This document shows positions 7,788-15,574 of a stretch of 55,931 nt of DNA, piece after piece; positions within the stretch are counted from its first letter, which is position 1; each line of letters opens with the position of its first letter. The position numbers were made by a program, and so were the translations under genes. This DNA comes from Rubellimicrobium sp. (GTDB lineage: Bacteria > Pseudomonadota > Alphaproteobacteria > Rhodobacterales > Rhodobacteraceae). Under the pieces are notes generated by a model. That model saw only the letters and a list, made by a program, of their open reading frames with translations, was not told where the DNA came from and ran no database searches. Where the stretch lies: assembly GCA_019454835.1 (NCBI GenBank), contig JACFNP010000019.1, positions 1 to 55,931 of the forward strand, read 5' to 3'.

Positions 7788-9191
7788 CTATTCCGCCGGG
7801 CCCTCGATCCAGGCGCCGCGCGTGCCGCCCTTGGCGCCGGTGACGACGCCAAGGCTTTTCAGTTTGCGGTGCAGCGCCGAACGCTCCATGCCGACGAAGC
7901 TGGCCGTCCGCGAGATGTTGCCGCCGAAGCGGTTGATCTGGGTCAGCAGGTATTCGCGCTCGAACAGTTCGCGCGCCTCGCGCAGCGGCAGGGTGGCCAG
8001 CCCGCCCGACAGGACCACGCGGCCTTCGTCCGGCCCGGCTTCCTCGCTGGCGGGCAGTTCGCGGGCGGTGATCTCGCCCGACCCCTCGCCAAGGATCAGC
8101 ACGCGCTCCATCAGGTTGCGCAACTGGCGCACGTTGCCGGGCCAGAGCATCGTCTGCAGCATCGCGCGGGCGTCCTCGGCCAGCGTGCGCAGCGGCAGGC
8201 CCTGGCTGCGGTTCAGTTCGGCAAGGAAATGGTCGGCCAGCAGCGGGATGTCCTCGCGCCGCTCCTCGAGGCCGGGCACCTCGATCGGCACCACGTTGAG
8301 CCGGTGGTAGAGTTCGGTGCGAAACAGCCCGTCGCGCGCCAGCGCGGGCAGGTCGCGCGTGGTCGAGGACAGCACGCGCAGATCGACCTGCACCTTGTCG
8401 CTGCCGCCGACGCGCTGGAACGACTGGTCCACCAGCACCCGCAGGATCTTGGACTGGGTGCCCAGCGGCATGTCGGCCACCTCGTCGAAATAGACGACGC
8501 CGCCGTTGGCCTGTTCGAGCAGGCCCTTCTCGACGCCGCGACCGGGGCTTTCGCGGCCGAACAGCACCTCTTCCATGTGTTCGGGCGCGATCGAGGCCGA
8601 ATTGACGGTGACGAAGGGCGCGTCCGCACGGGTCGAATTGGCATGGATGTAGCGGGCCGCCGTCTCCTTGCCCGCGCCCGACTGGCCGGTGAGCATGATG
8701 CGCGCGTTCGATTTCACCACCTTGTCGAGCTGGCCGACGAAGGCCCGGAAGACCGCGCTCTCGCCCATCATCTCGGCGGGCGGGTGGTCGCCGCGCTTCA
8801 GGGCGGCGTTCTCGCGGCGCAGTTCGGACGCTTCCATCGCGCGGCGGATGACGACAAGCAACTGGTCGATGTTGAAGGGCTTCTCGATGAAGTCGTAGGC
8901 GCCCTGCTTGATCGCCGCGACCGCGATCTCGATGTTGCCATGGCCCGAGATGATGATGATCGGCACCTCGGGGTGCTCGCGCTTCACGTGTTTAAGAATG
9001 TCGATCCCGTCCATGCGGCTGTCCTTCAGCCAGATGTCGAGGATCATCAGCGACGGCACGTCACGGGCGATTTCCGCCATGCACTGTTCCGAGGTGCCCG
9101 CGAGGCGCGTGGAAAAGCCCTCGTCCTTCAGGATGTCCGAGATGAGTTCGCGGATGTCGCGCTCGTCGTCGGTGATGAGGATGTCGCCCAT
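7788..9191 (-). CDS. ntrX: NtrX, sigma54-type AAA+ response regulator lacking the GAFTGA motif
   Basis: Response regulator partner of NtrY, controlling nitrogen, redox and envelope functions in alphaproteobacteria. Receiver domain 1-120 with acceptor Asp52 (LMILDIWL) and Lys105 (FIEKPF). AAA+ domain about 140-370: Walker A TGQSGAGKE (169-177), Walker B-like VVYFDEVAD (233-241), and WPGNVRQLRNL. C-terminal Fis-type helix-turn-helix (NISRTASFVGMERSALHRKL). After LFG (211-213), where sigma54 activators carry GAFTGA, the sequence reads RESPGRGVEKG, so the sigma54-contacting loop is missing. It follows ntrY by 8 bp. Confidence 0.95.
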   Translation of the reverse strand: MGDILITDDERDIRELISDILKDEGFSTRLAGTSEQCMAEIARDVPSLMILDIWLKDSRMDGIDILKHVKREHPEVPIIIISGHGNIEIAVAAIKQGAYDFIEKPFNIDQLLVVIRRAMEASELRRENAALKRGDHPPAEMMGESAVFRAFVGQLDKVVKSNARIMLTGQSGAGKETAARYIHANSTRADAPFVTVNSASIAPEHMEEVLFGRESPGRGVEKGLLEQANGGVVYFDEVADMPLGTQSKILRVLVDQSFQRVGGSDKVQVDLRVLSSTTRDLPALARDGLFRTELYHRLNVVPIEVPGLEERREDIPLLADHFLAELNRSQGLPLRTLAEDARAMLQTMLWPGNVRQLRNLMERVLILGEGSGEITARELPASEEAGPDEGRVVLSGGLATLPLREARELFEREYLLTQINRFGGNISRTASFVGMERSALHRKLKSLGVVTGAKGGTRGAWIEGPAE

Positions 9192-9199
9192 GCTGCCCC

Positions 9200-11443
9200 C
9201 TACGCTACCTTGTCTTTCGCCTCGGCCGGAACCGGAAGCGGCAGGACGATCACCGCCATGGCGCCGCGGTGACCGCTTTCGTCGAACGGCGGCGCATCCT
9301 CGAGCGTGAGGGTGCCGCCATGTTCCTCGATGATCTTGCGCACGATCGGCAGGCCCAGTCCGGTGCCCTTGTCTCGGGTCGTGACATAGGGCTCGAACAG
9401 CCGCGCCCGGTCCTCGGGCAGGCCGATGCCGTTGTCGGCGATGGTCAGCCGCGCGCGCCGGTCCTCGATGGCCATGACCACGCGGATTTCGGGGGAATGG
9501 CCTGCCGGTCCGCCGCGTTCGTGCAGGGATTCGATGGCTTCCCCGGCGTTCTTCAGAAGATTGGTCAGCGCCTGGCCGATCATGGTCGGGTCGATCTCGC
9601 CGATGACGGGGGCGCCGGGCAGGTCGGCGCTGATATGCACGCCCGGCTGCCCGGCCTGTTGCAGCGCCACCGCGTCGCGCACCAGCGCGGCAAGGTCGTT
9701 CATCCGCCGGTCGGGCTCGGGCATCCGGGCGAAGCGCGAGAATTCGTCGACGATCCGGCGCAGGTCGCCGGTCTGGCGCACGATCACGTCGGTCATCTGT
9801 TCCAGATCGGGCAGGTCGTCGCCGACGCGCGGCCCGAACTTGCGGCGGATGCGTTCGGCCGAAAGCTGGATCGGGGTCAGCGGGTTCTTGATCTCATGCG
9901 CGATGCGGCGCGCGACATCGCCCCAGGCGGCCATGCGCTGGGCGCTGACCAGATCGGTCACGTCGTCGAAGGCGACGACATAGCCTTCGAGCGCGCCTTC
10001 CTCGTTGCGGCGCGGCGCCATGCGCACCAGCAGGCTTTCCTGCTTGCCCGCGCGGATCAGGGTGACATGTTCCTGCGCGACATCGCCTTCGCGCTGTATC
10101 CGCCGGAAAAGATCGCCGAATTCCGGTATGGCCACGCGGATTTCCTGCGCCGCGCCGCCTGCGGGCACCAGCCGTTCGGCGGAACGGTTCACGAAGGTGA
10201 CCCGGCCCGAGGCGTCCAGCCCCATCACCCCCGCCGTGACCGAGGACAGCACCGAATCGAACAGGCGGCGGCGTTCCTCGATGGCGCGGGTGTTGTCGAT
10301 CAGCTCTTCGCGCTGCGCATTCAGCTCGCCGGTCATCCAGTTGAAATTGTGGGACAGAAGCGCGATCTCGTCGTCGCCGCCCGCCTCGGGGACGCGCACG
10401 TTCAGATCGCCCGCGCCGACGCGCTGGCTGGCGGCGACCAGCCGCCCGATGGGCCGCGACAGCCGTTCGGCGAACCACAGGCCCAGCCAGGCGGCGGCAA
10501 GGATCAGGATGACGGCAAAGCCCAGATAAAGCAGGCCGAATTCAAACAGCAGCCGCCCCCGGTCGCGTTCAAGCTGTTCATACAGCGCCGCCGTCTCCTT
10601 GGTGTCGTCGAGCAGCGACAGGATTTCGCCGTCGACCTGCCGCGTGACGTAGAGATAGCGGTCGACGAAGGCGTGCAGCGGGATCAGGGCGCGGAATTCG
10701 TTGTTGCCGTAATCCTCGATGATGGCGATGCCGTCGCGGCGCGCGGTGGCAAAGGCGTCCTCGGGCGGCTGTTCGTAGTCGAACAGATAGGATCGCTGGC
10801 CCCGCGCCCAGATGTCGCCCGCCCCGGTGATGACGAAGGCTTCGGTCAGCCCGCGCTCGATCTGCGGCTGCACCCGCGCAAGGGTCTGGCGCATCTGCCC
10901 GGCTGTCATGAAGAAGATGCGCTCGCGTTCCTGATCGAGGAATGCGGCGAGGGATTCGCCGTCGCGGGTCAGTTCCTGACGGTGTTCGTCCTCGTAGGCC
11001 TGTGCCGCTTCGAGCGAGGCATGCAGCACCCCGCGCACCCGGTCCGAGAACCAGCCTTCGAGGCCGACGTTGATGGTCAGCACCGAAAAGACCGCGACGA
11101 TGATCGTCGGCAGCAGCGCGAGGATCGTGAAGACTCCGGTGAGCCGCAGGTGCAGGCGCGACCCCGCCGAACGCGCCCGCCGCGCGGCGACCATGCGCGC
11201 GACGCGCTGCATCACCAGCGTGGCAACAAGCAGGATATAAACAAGATCGGCCAGCAGCACGACGCGCAGTCCCGGCGCCCCGGCGCCGCGATTCATCGGG
11301 CCGAGCAGCACGAAGGTCGCCGCGACCAGCACCGGGCCGAGGATCACCAGCCCTATCGTGGCAGCCGTCTGCACCTGACGGCGCTTGCGCCAGCGATCCA
11401 GCCTGTCGAGAAGCCTCCCGGCGAGAGACCGATGCACACGCAA
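9200..11443 (-). CDS. ntrY: NtrY, membrane sensor histidine kinase
   Basis: A 747-residue sensor kinase that phosphorylates NtrX. Layout: two hydrophobic helices near 27-47 and 60-78, another at about 102-125, a periplasmic stretch to about 300, a membrane helix about 300-323, HAMP linker (RLSRPIGRLVAASQRV, about 327-380), PAS domain (about 395-500), then the phosphoacceptor box ARRIAHEIKNPLTPIQ with His516 and an ATPase domain with NLLKNAGEAIE and DNGIGLPE. The longest frame opens with TTG at 11443; GTG at 11437 is as likely, since AGACAGG is 7 nt before it. dusB ends 96 bp upstream, with no ntrBC between. Confidence 0.95.
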   Translation of the reverse strand: MRVHRSLAGRLLDRLDRWRKRRQVQTAATIGLVILGPVLVAATFVLLGPMNRGAGAPGLRVVLLADLVYILLVATLVMQRVARMVAARRARSAGSRLHLRLTGVFTILALLPTIIVAVFSVLTINVGLEGWFSDRVRGVLHASLEAAQAYEDEHRQELTRDGESLAAFLDQERERIFFMTAGQMRQTLARVQPQIERGLTEAFVITGAGDIWARGQRSYLFDYEQPPEDAFATARRDGIAIIEDYGNNEFRALIPLHAFVDRYLYVTRQVDGEILSLLDDTKETAALYEQLERDRGRLLFEFGLLYLGFAVILILAAAWLGLWFAERLSRPIGRLVAASQRVGAGDLNVRVPEAGGDDEIALLSHNFNWMTGELNAQREELIDNTRAIEERRRLFDSVLSSVTAGVMGLDASGRVTFVNRSAERLVPAGGAAQEIRVAIPEFGDLFRRIQREGDVAQEHVTLIRAGKQESLLVRMAPRRNEEGALEGYVVAFDDVTDLVSAQRMAAWGDVARRIAHEIKNPLTPIQLSAERIRRKFGPRVGDDLPDLEQMTDVIVRQTGDLRRIVDEFSRFARMPEPDRRMNDLAALVRDAVALQQAGQPGVHISADLPGAPVIGEIDPTMIGQALTNLLKNAGEAIESLHERGGPAGHSPEIRVVMAIEDRRARLTIADNGIGLPEDRARLFEPYVTTRDKGTGLGLPIVRKIIEEHGGTLTLEDAPPFDESGHRGAMAVIVLPLPVPAEAKDKVA

Positions 11444-11539
11444 ACCTGTCTGCGGGAAACCCCGCCCCCCTGTCGGGCCTGCCGCTGCGGCGGATCGGCC
11501 ACGCTCTGTTGCGTTCTTACATCAACATGATGGGGGCTG

Positions 11540-12553
11540 TCACGCGGATAACACCATTTCTGCGCGCTCACGACCGCCCCCGGCCAGCGCATCGCCCAGC
11601 AGGGCCGCAACCCCGGCGGCGGGCGCGGTCAGGATACGCTGCCGCAATGCGGGCGGGGTGCCCGCATGGTCCATGAACCAGCCCAGATGCTTGCGCGCGA
11701 CCTTCGCGCCCAGCGCGGTGCCGTAGAAGGACAGCATGGCGTCGTGATGCCCGGCGACCAGCGCCACCAGCGCCGCGCCCTGCGGGGCCTGCGGCACCGG
11801 GCGGCCCGCCAGCCCGGCGGCGATCTGTGCCAGCAGCCAGGGCCGCCCCCGCGCGGCGCGACCGACCATCACCGCATCGGCGCCCGACAGCGCCAGCGCG
11901 CGCGCGGCGTCACCGGCGCTGGCGATGTCGCCGTTCACGAGCACCGGCAGGCGGGTGGCGTCCTTCACGGCGCGCACCGCCGCCCAGTCGGCGCGGCCCG
12001 TGTAGAACTGCGCCCGCGTGCGCCCGTGCACCGCGATCATCCGCGCGCCCGCGCCTTCGGCCCGCCGCGCCAGATCGGGCGCGTTCAGCATGGCGCCGTC
12101 CCAGCCCAGCCGCATCTTCACCGTCACCGGCAGGGCCACCGCCTGCACCACGGCGGCGATGATGCGTTCGGCCTGGTCGAGATCGCGCATCAGCGCCGAC
12201 CCCGACAGCCCGCCGGTCACCTTGCGCGCCGGGCAGCCCATGTTGATGTCGATGATCCGCGCGCCGGAACCTTCCAGCACCCGCGCCGCCTCGGCCATCG
12301 TTCCGGGGGCGCGCCCCACGAGCTGCACCACGGTGGCACCATCGTCCAGCCCCAGCTCGGCGCGCTCGCGGCTGCCGGGGCGCAGGGCCAGCAACTCGCC
12401 CGCCGCCACCATTTCCGAGACCACCCAGCGCGCCCCGAAGCCCGCCACCAGCCGGCGGAACGGCAGGTCGGTGATCCCCGACAGCGGCGCGAGCACCACC
12501 GGCGCCATGTCGCCCCGCCCCGGCAGGTCCGCGATGATCCGTTCATCGGTCAT
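11540..12553 (-). CDS. dusB: tRNA-dihydrouridine synthase, NifR3/DusB type
   Basis: A 337-residue flavoenzyme that reduces uridine to dihydrouridine in tRNA. The TIM-barrel opens VVLAPLSGITDLPFRRL, and the active-site cysteine lies in INMGCPARKVTGGLSG. FMN and tRNA-binding motifs VKMRLGWD, VHGRTRAQFY, VNGDIAS and MVGRAARGRPWL follow. The homologue in Rhodobacter capsulatus was named nifR3 because it precedes ntrB-ntrC. Here it precedes ntrY-ntrX directly, 96 bp away and in the same direction, so an operon from dusB to hflX is possible. The promoter would lie in the 259-bp gap shared with ispDF. Confidence 0.93.
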   Translation of the reverse strand: MTDERIIADLPGRGDMAPVVLAPLSGITDLPFRRLVAGFGARWVVSEMVAAGELLALRPGSRERAELGLDDGATVVQLVGRAPGTMAEAARVLEGSGARIIDINMGCPARKVTGGLSGSALMRDLDQAERIIAAVVQAVALPVTVKMRLGWDGAMLNAPDLARRAEGAGARMIAVHGRTRAQFYTGRADWAAVRAVKDATRLPVLVNGDIASAGDAARALALSGADAVMVGRAARGRPWLLAQIAAGLAGRPVPQAPQGAALVALVAGHHDAMLSFYGTALGAKVARKHLGWFMDHAGTPPALRQRILTAPAAGVAALLGDALAGGGRERAEMVLSA

Positions 12554-12577
12554 GGCCCGCCTCTATCCGGCGACCGG

Positions 12578-12593
12578 GGGTTTGCCCAGAGCG
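12578..12593. repeat. Left 16-bp direct repeat flanking R1 copy 3
   Basis: GGGTTTGCCCAGAGCG occurs here and again at 12762-12777, on either side of R1 copy 3 and its GC-rich flanks. It may be a target duplication or an unrelated duplication. Confidence 0.75.
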
Positions 12594-12646
12594 ATCGGGG
12601 GCAGGGCCCTGCACGGGTTGCCACGGCATCGCTGCCCGCGACTCCC

Positions 12647-12732
12647 GTCATTGCGAGGCGCAGCCGAAGCAACCCCGACCGCTCGCGCACGACATCGGGG
12701 TTGCTTCGTCGCCTGCGGCTCCTCGCAATGAC
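12647..12732 (+). repeat. R1 cloverleaf palindrome, copy 3 (forward)
   Basis: Arm A1 on the left; the right arm is type B2 (GCCTGCGGC mini-hairpin). Class I loop. Its right flank carries CGCCCGATTGCC, the outer repeat also seen with copies 8 and 16. It lies between divergent dusB and ispDF. Confidence 0.93.
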
Positions 12733-12761
12733 GAAATATGCCGCGCGCCCGATTGCCCTGA

Positions 12762-12777
12762 GGGTTTGCCCAGAGCG
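12762..12777. repeat. Right 16-bp direct repeat flanking R1 copy 3
   Basis: Second copy of GGGTTTGCCCAGAGCG, identical to 12578-12593. Confidence 0.75.
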
Positions 12778-12812
12778 GCGCGATTGCCTAAATCGGCGCG
12801 AAAGGGGTCCAC

Positions 12813-13946
12813 ATGCGCATTGCCACGATCATCACCGCCGCCGGGCGCGGCACCCGTGCGGGGGACGGGCCGCCCAAGCAGTGGCGGATGCTCGGCGACC
12901 GGCGCGTGCTTGACCGCACCATCGCCGCCTTCGTGCCCTTCGGCCCGGTGGTGGCGGTGCTGCATCCCGACGACATGGCGCTTCTGCCCGCACGCGCCGG
13001 GCTGGCGGTCTGCCCCGGCGGTGCCAGCCGTGCCGCCAGCGTCGCGGCGGGACTCGAGGCGCTGGCGGGCGATCCGCCCGACATCGTCCTCATCCACGAC
13101 GGCGCCCGCCCGCTGGTCACGTCCGCGCTGATCGCCCGCGTGATCGAGGGCGCCGCCGCCCATGGCGCCGCCGCTCCGGCGCTGGCGGTGACGGATGCGC
13201 TGTGGCGCGGCGGCGGGCAGGTCGAGGGCGCGGTCGACCGCAGCGGCCTGTGGCGCGCGCAGACGCCGCAGGGGTTCCGCTTCGACGCCATCCTTGCCGC
13301 CCATCGGGCACATGCGGGCGATGCGGCGGATGATGTCGCGGTGGCCCGCGCGGCGGGGATTGCCGTTGCCATCGTGCCGGGCGAGGACGACAATCTGAAG
13401 ATCACCGGCCCAGGCGATTTCGCGCGGGCCGGGCGCATTCTGGGCGAACGCATCGGGGAGAGCCGCATGGATATCCGCACCGGCAACGGTTTCGACGTGC
13501 ACCGCTTCGGCCCCGGCGACCATGTCATGCTGTGTGGCGTGCGGGTGCCGCATGGCGCCGCGCTGGCCGGCCATTCGGATGCCGATGTCGGGATGCATGC
13601 GCTGACCGACGCGATCTACGGCGCGCTGGCCGAAGGCGACATCGGCCGCCACTTCCCGCCCTCGGACCTGCAATGGAAGGCGGCGGCGAGCGCGATCTTC
13701 CTTGGCCATGCGGTCGCCCGCGTCCAGGCGCGCGGCTTCACGATCACCAGCGCCGACGTGACGCTGATCTGTGAGGAGCCGAAGATTGCGCCCCACGCCG
13801 ATGCGATGGCCGCCGAACTGGCGCGGACTCTGGGCATCGAGGACTCGTGCGTGAACGTGAAGGGCACCACCTCGGAACGTCTGGGTTTCACCGGCCGTGG
13901 CGAGGGGATCGCCGCGCTGGCCACGGTGACGCTGGTGGCGCCATGA
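12813..13946 (+). CDS. ispDF: IspDF, bifunctional MEP-pathway enzyme
   Basis: A 377-residue fusion of two enzymes of non-mevalonate isoprenoid synthesis. Residues 1 to about 215 are IspD (CDP-ME synthase): [19 protein letters not shown] holds the CTP-binding glycine loop and lysine. Residues from about 219 are IspF (MECDP synthase): [14 protein letters not shown] with the metal-binding Asp-Val-His, [20 protein letters not shown], and [19 protein letters not shown]. The IspDF fusion without IspE is common in alphaproteobacteria. The stop codon overlaps the pgpA start as ATGA, so translation is probably coupled. Confidence 0.96.
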   Translation: MRIATIITAAGRGTRAGDGPPKQWRMLGDRRVLDRTIAAFVPFGPVVAVLHPDDMALLPARAGLAVCPGGASRAASVAAGLEALAGDPPDIVLIHDGARPLVTSALIARVIEGAAAHGAAAPALAVTDALWRGGGQVEGAVDRSGLWRAQTPQGFRFDAILAAHRAHAGDAADDVAVARAAGIAVAIVPGEDDNLKITGPGDFARAGRILGERIGESRMDIRTGNGFDVHRFGPGDHVMLCGVRVPHGAALAGHSDADVGMHALTDAIYGALAEGDIGRHFPPSDLQWKAAASAIFLGHAVARVQARGFTITSADVTLICEEPKIAPHADAMAAELARTLGIEDSCVNVKGTTSERLGFTGRGEGIAALATVTLVAP

Positions 13947-14443
13947 TCCGCGCCATCGTCACCTTCGGCGGGGTGGGCCTGCTGCGCCCGGCACCGGGAA
14001 CCTGGGGTTCGGCGGTGGCCACGCTGGTGGCGCTGGGGCTGGCGATGGCGGGGCTGGCGCCGCTGGTGCCGCTCGGCGCGGTGCTGGCCGCGCTGCTGGG
14101 CCTCTGGGCGGTGCCGCGCGCGACAAGCGGGGCGACGGACCCGGACCCCGCCGAGATCGTCATCGACGAGGTTGCGGGCCAGTGGCTGGCGCTGTCGTTC
14201 ACGCTGCTGCCGCTGTGGTGGCTGGGGGTCGATCCGCTGGCCGCCTGGCCGGGGGTGGTGGTGCCCTTTGTCCTGTTCCGGCTGTTCGACATCTGGAAGC
14301 CCGGCATCATCGGCCGCGCCGACCGGCGCAGCGACGCGGCGGGGGTCATGTATGACGACCTCTGGGCCGGGCTGTTCGCCGGGGTGGCCTCGGTCGTGCT
14401 GGCGGGGCTGTCGCACGGGCTGGTCATGGGCTGGCCGGGATGA
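13943..14443 (+). CDS. pgpA: Phosphatidylglycerophosphatase A
   Basis: A 166-residue inner-membrane phosphatase that converts phosphatidylglycerol phosphate to phosphatidylglycerol. It shows the PgpA signature: [16 protein letters not shown] near the N-terminus, [14 protein letters not shown] (about 71-84) with the acidic catalytic residues, [19 protein letters not shown], and [13 protein letters not shown]. Four hydrophobic segments are visible. The ATG at 13943 overlaps the ispDF stop, and the TGA at 14441 overlaps the cinA ATG, so ispDF-pgpA-cinA form a tight operon. Confidence 0.94.
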   Translation: MIRAIVTFGGVGLLRPAPGTWGSAVATLVALGLAMAGLAPLVPLGAVLAALLGLWAVPRATSGATDPDPAEIVIDEVAGQWLALSFTLLPLWWLGVDPLAAWPGVVVPFVLFRLFDIWKPGIIGRADRRSDAAGVMYDDLWAGLFAGVASVVLAGLSHGLVMGWPG

Positions 14444-14910
14444 GCCTTGCCGCCGCCATCATCGCCGCCGCCCGCGCGCGCGGGGCGACGCTCGCCACCG
14501 CCGAAAGCTGCACCGGCGGCATGGTGGCGGCAGCGCTGACCGACACGCCGGGGTCGTCGGCGGCGTTCCTTGCGGGGATCGTCAGCTACGCGAACGCGGC
14601 CAAGGTCGCGCTGCTGGGGGTGCGCGCGCAGACGCTGGCCCGTCACGGTGCGGTCAGCGAGGAGGTCGCCCGCGAGATGGCCGAGGGCGCCCGCCGCGCC
14701 AGCGGGGCCGGTTATGCGGTCTCGACCACCGGCATCGCCGGGCCGGGCGGTTCGGAGTTCAAGCCCGAGGGACGGGTCTGTTTCGGCATTGCCGGGGCGG
14801 ACGGCCTGCGCAGCGAGACCGTCGAATTCGGCGCGAGGGGCCGCGCGGCGGTGCGTGAGGCGGCACGGGATCACGCGCTGGTACTGCTGCTGGCGGCGCT
14901 GGAGGGGTAG
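14440..14910 (+). CDS. Nicotinamide-nucleotide amidohydrolase (CinA C-terminal/PncC type)
   Basis: A 156-residue enzyme of the CinA C-terminal family, which deamidates nicotinamide mononucleotide in pyridine-nucleotide salvage. The signature [21 protein letters not shown] (about 20-40) and [13 protein letters not shown] are clear, with [10 protein letters not shown] later. It is the stand-alone form, without the N-terminal CinA domain. The start overlaps the end of pgpA by four bases (ATGA). R1 copy 4 follows. Confidence 0.93.
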   Translation: MSLAAAIIAAARARGATLATAESCTGGMVAAALTDTPGSSAAFLAGIVSYANAAKVALLGVRAQTLARHGAVSEEVAREMAEGARRASGAGYAVSTTGIAGPGGSEFKPEGRVCFGIAGADGLRSETVEFGARGRAAVREAARDHALVLLLAALEG

Positions 14911-14936
14911 GGGGGCGCGTCACCTGCGGGTTCGCC

Positions 14937-14947
14937 GTCATTGCGAG
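14937..14947. repeat. Isolated R1 terminus (11 bp)
   Basis: GTCATTGCGAG stands alone, separated by TCACC from the full copy 4 that begins with the same 11 bases at 14953. It may be the remnant of another copy. Confidence 0.7.
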
Positions 14948-14952
14948 TCACC

Positions 14953-15039
14953 GTCATTGCGAGGCGCAGCCGAAGCAACCCCGACCGCTCGCGCATGACC
15001 TTCGAGGTTGCTTCGTCGGCTTCGCCTCCTCGCAATGAC
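14953..15039 (+). repeat. R1 cloverleaf palindrome, copy 4 (forward)
   Basis: A1 and B1 arms (right mini-hairpin GGCTTCGCC), class I loop. The right flank contains GCGCCCGATGGCC, a degenerate form of the outer repeat seen with copies 3, 8 and 16. Confidence 0.92.
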
Positions 15040-15136
15040 GAAACAGGCCGTGCGCCCGATGGCCCTGGACAGCGCCACCGACTCCCTTGCGCGGCGCCAG
15101 CCGTCGCCTATGCTCCCCCGATCACCGGAGGCCCGC

Positions 15137-15562
15137 ATGGTGCAGGACAGCGAGACATTGCCCGAACGGCGACAGGTCGCGGCGCTGTGCTGGCGGCGGG
15201 CTGGCGGCGGCGGGCGCGAGGTGCTGCTCGTCACCTCGTCGCACGGGCGCTGGATCCTGCCCAAGGGCTGGCCGATGAAGGGCAGGACCGACGCCGAGGC
15301 GGCGGCGATCGAGGCCTGGGAGGAGGCGGGCGTCCTGCGCGGTGCGATCTCGCCCGATGCGCTGGGCTGGTTCACCGTCACCAAGACGGACCGCCACGGC
15401 CACACCCTGCACCTGCCCGCGCGGGTCTTTCCCTACGAGGTCGCCGCGCTGGCCGATGACTGGCCCGAAAGCGACCGCCGTGCCCGGCGCTGGCTGCCCC
15501 TGGCCGAGGCCGCCGCCACCGTGAGCGAGGATGACCTGCGTGGCCTGCTGCGCGATTTCTGA
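15137..15562 (+). CDS. NUDIX hydrolase, DIPP-like
   Basis: A 141-residue NUDIX protein, probably hydrolysing a nucleoside polyphosphate or diphosphoinositol-type substrate. The fold is recognised by GRWILPKGWPMKGRTDAEAA followed by IEAWEEAGV. The second half of the NUDIX box keeps the metal-binding EE but has Ile where Arg is usual, as in several alphaproteobacterial relatives I can recall. ATG 15137 is preceded by GGAG about 7 nt upstream. It ends 12 bp before the second trkH, so the two are probably co-transcribed. The substrate cannot be told from sequence. Confidence 0.85.
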   Translation: MVQDSETLPERRQVAALCWRRAGGGGREVLLVTSSHGRWILPKGWPMKGRTDAEAAAIEAWEEAGVLRGAISPDALGWFTVTKTDRHGHTLHLPARVFPYEVAALADDWPESDRRARRWLPLAEAAATVSEDDLRGLLRDF

Positions 15563-15574
15563 GCGGGCGGCGCG

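Noticed and set aside
9269..11530. 753-codon plus-strand frame opposite ntrY
   Set aside because: It is the antisense shadow of a recognised kinase, with no domain and no ribosome binding site.
14440..14910. Competence-related role suggested by the name CinA
   Set aside because: Only the C-terminal amidohydrolase domain is present, with no competence genes nearby; NMN salvage is the better-supported role.
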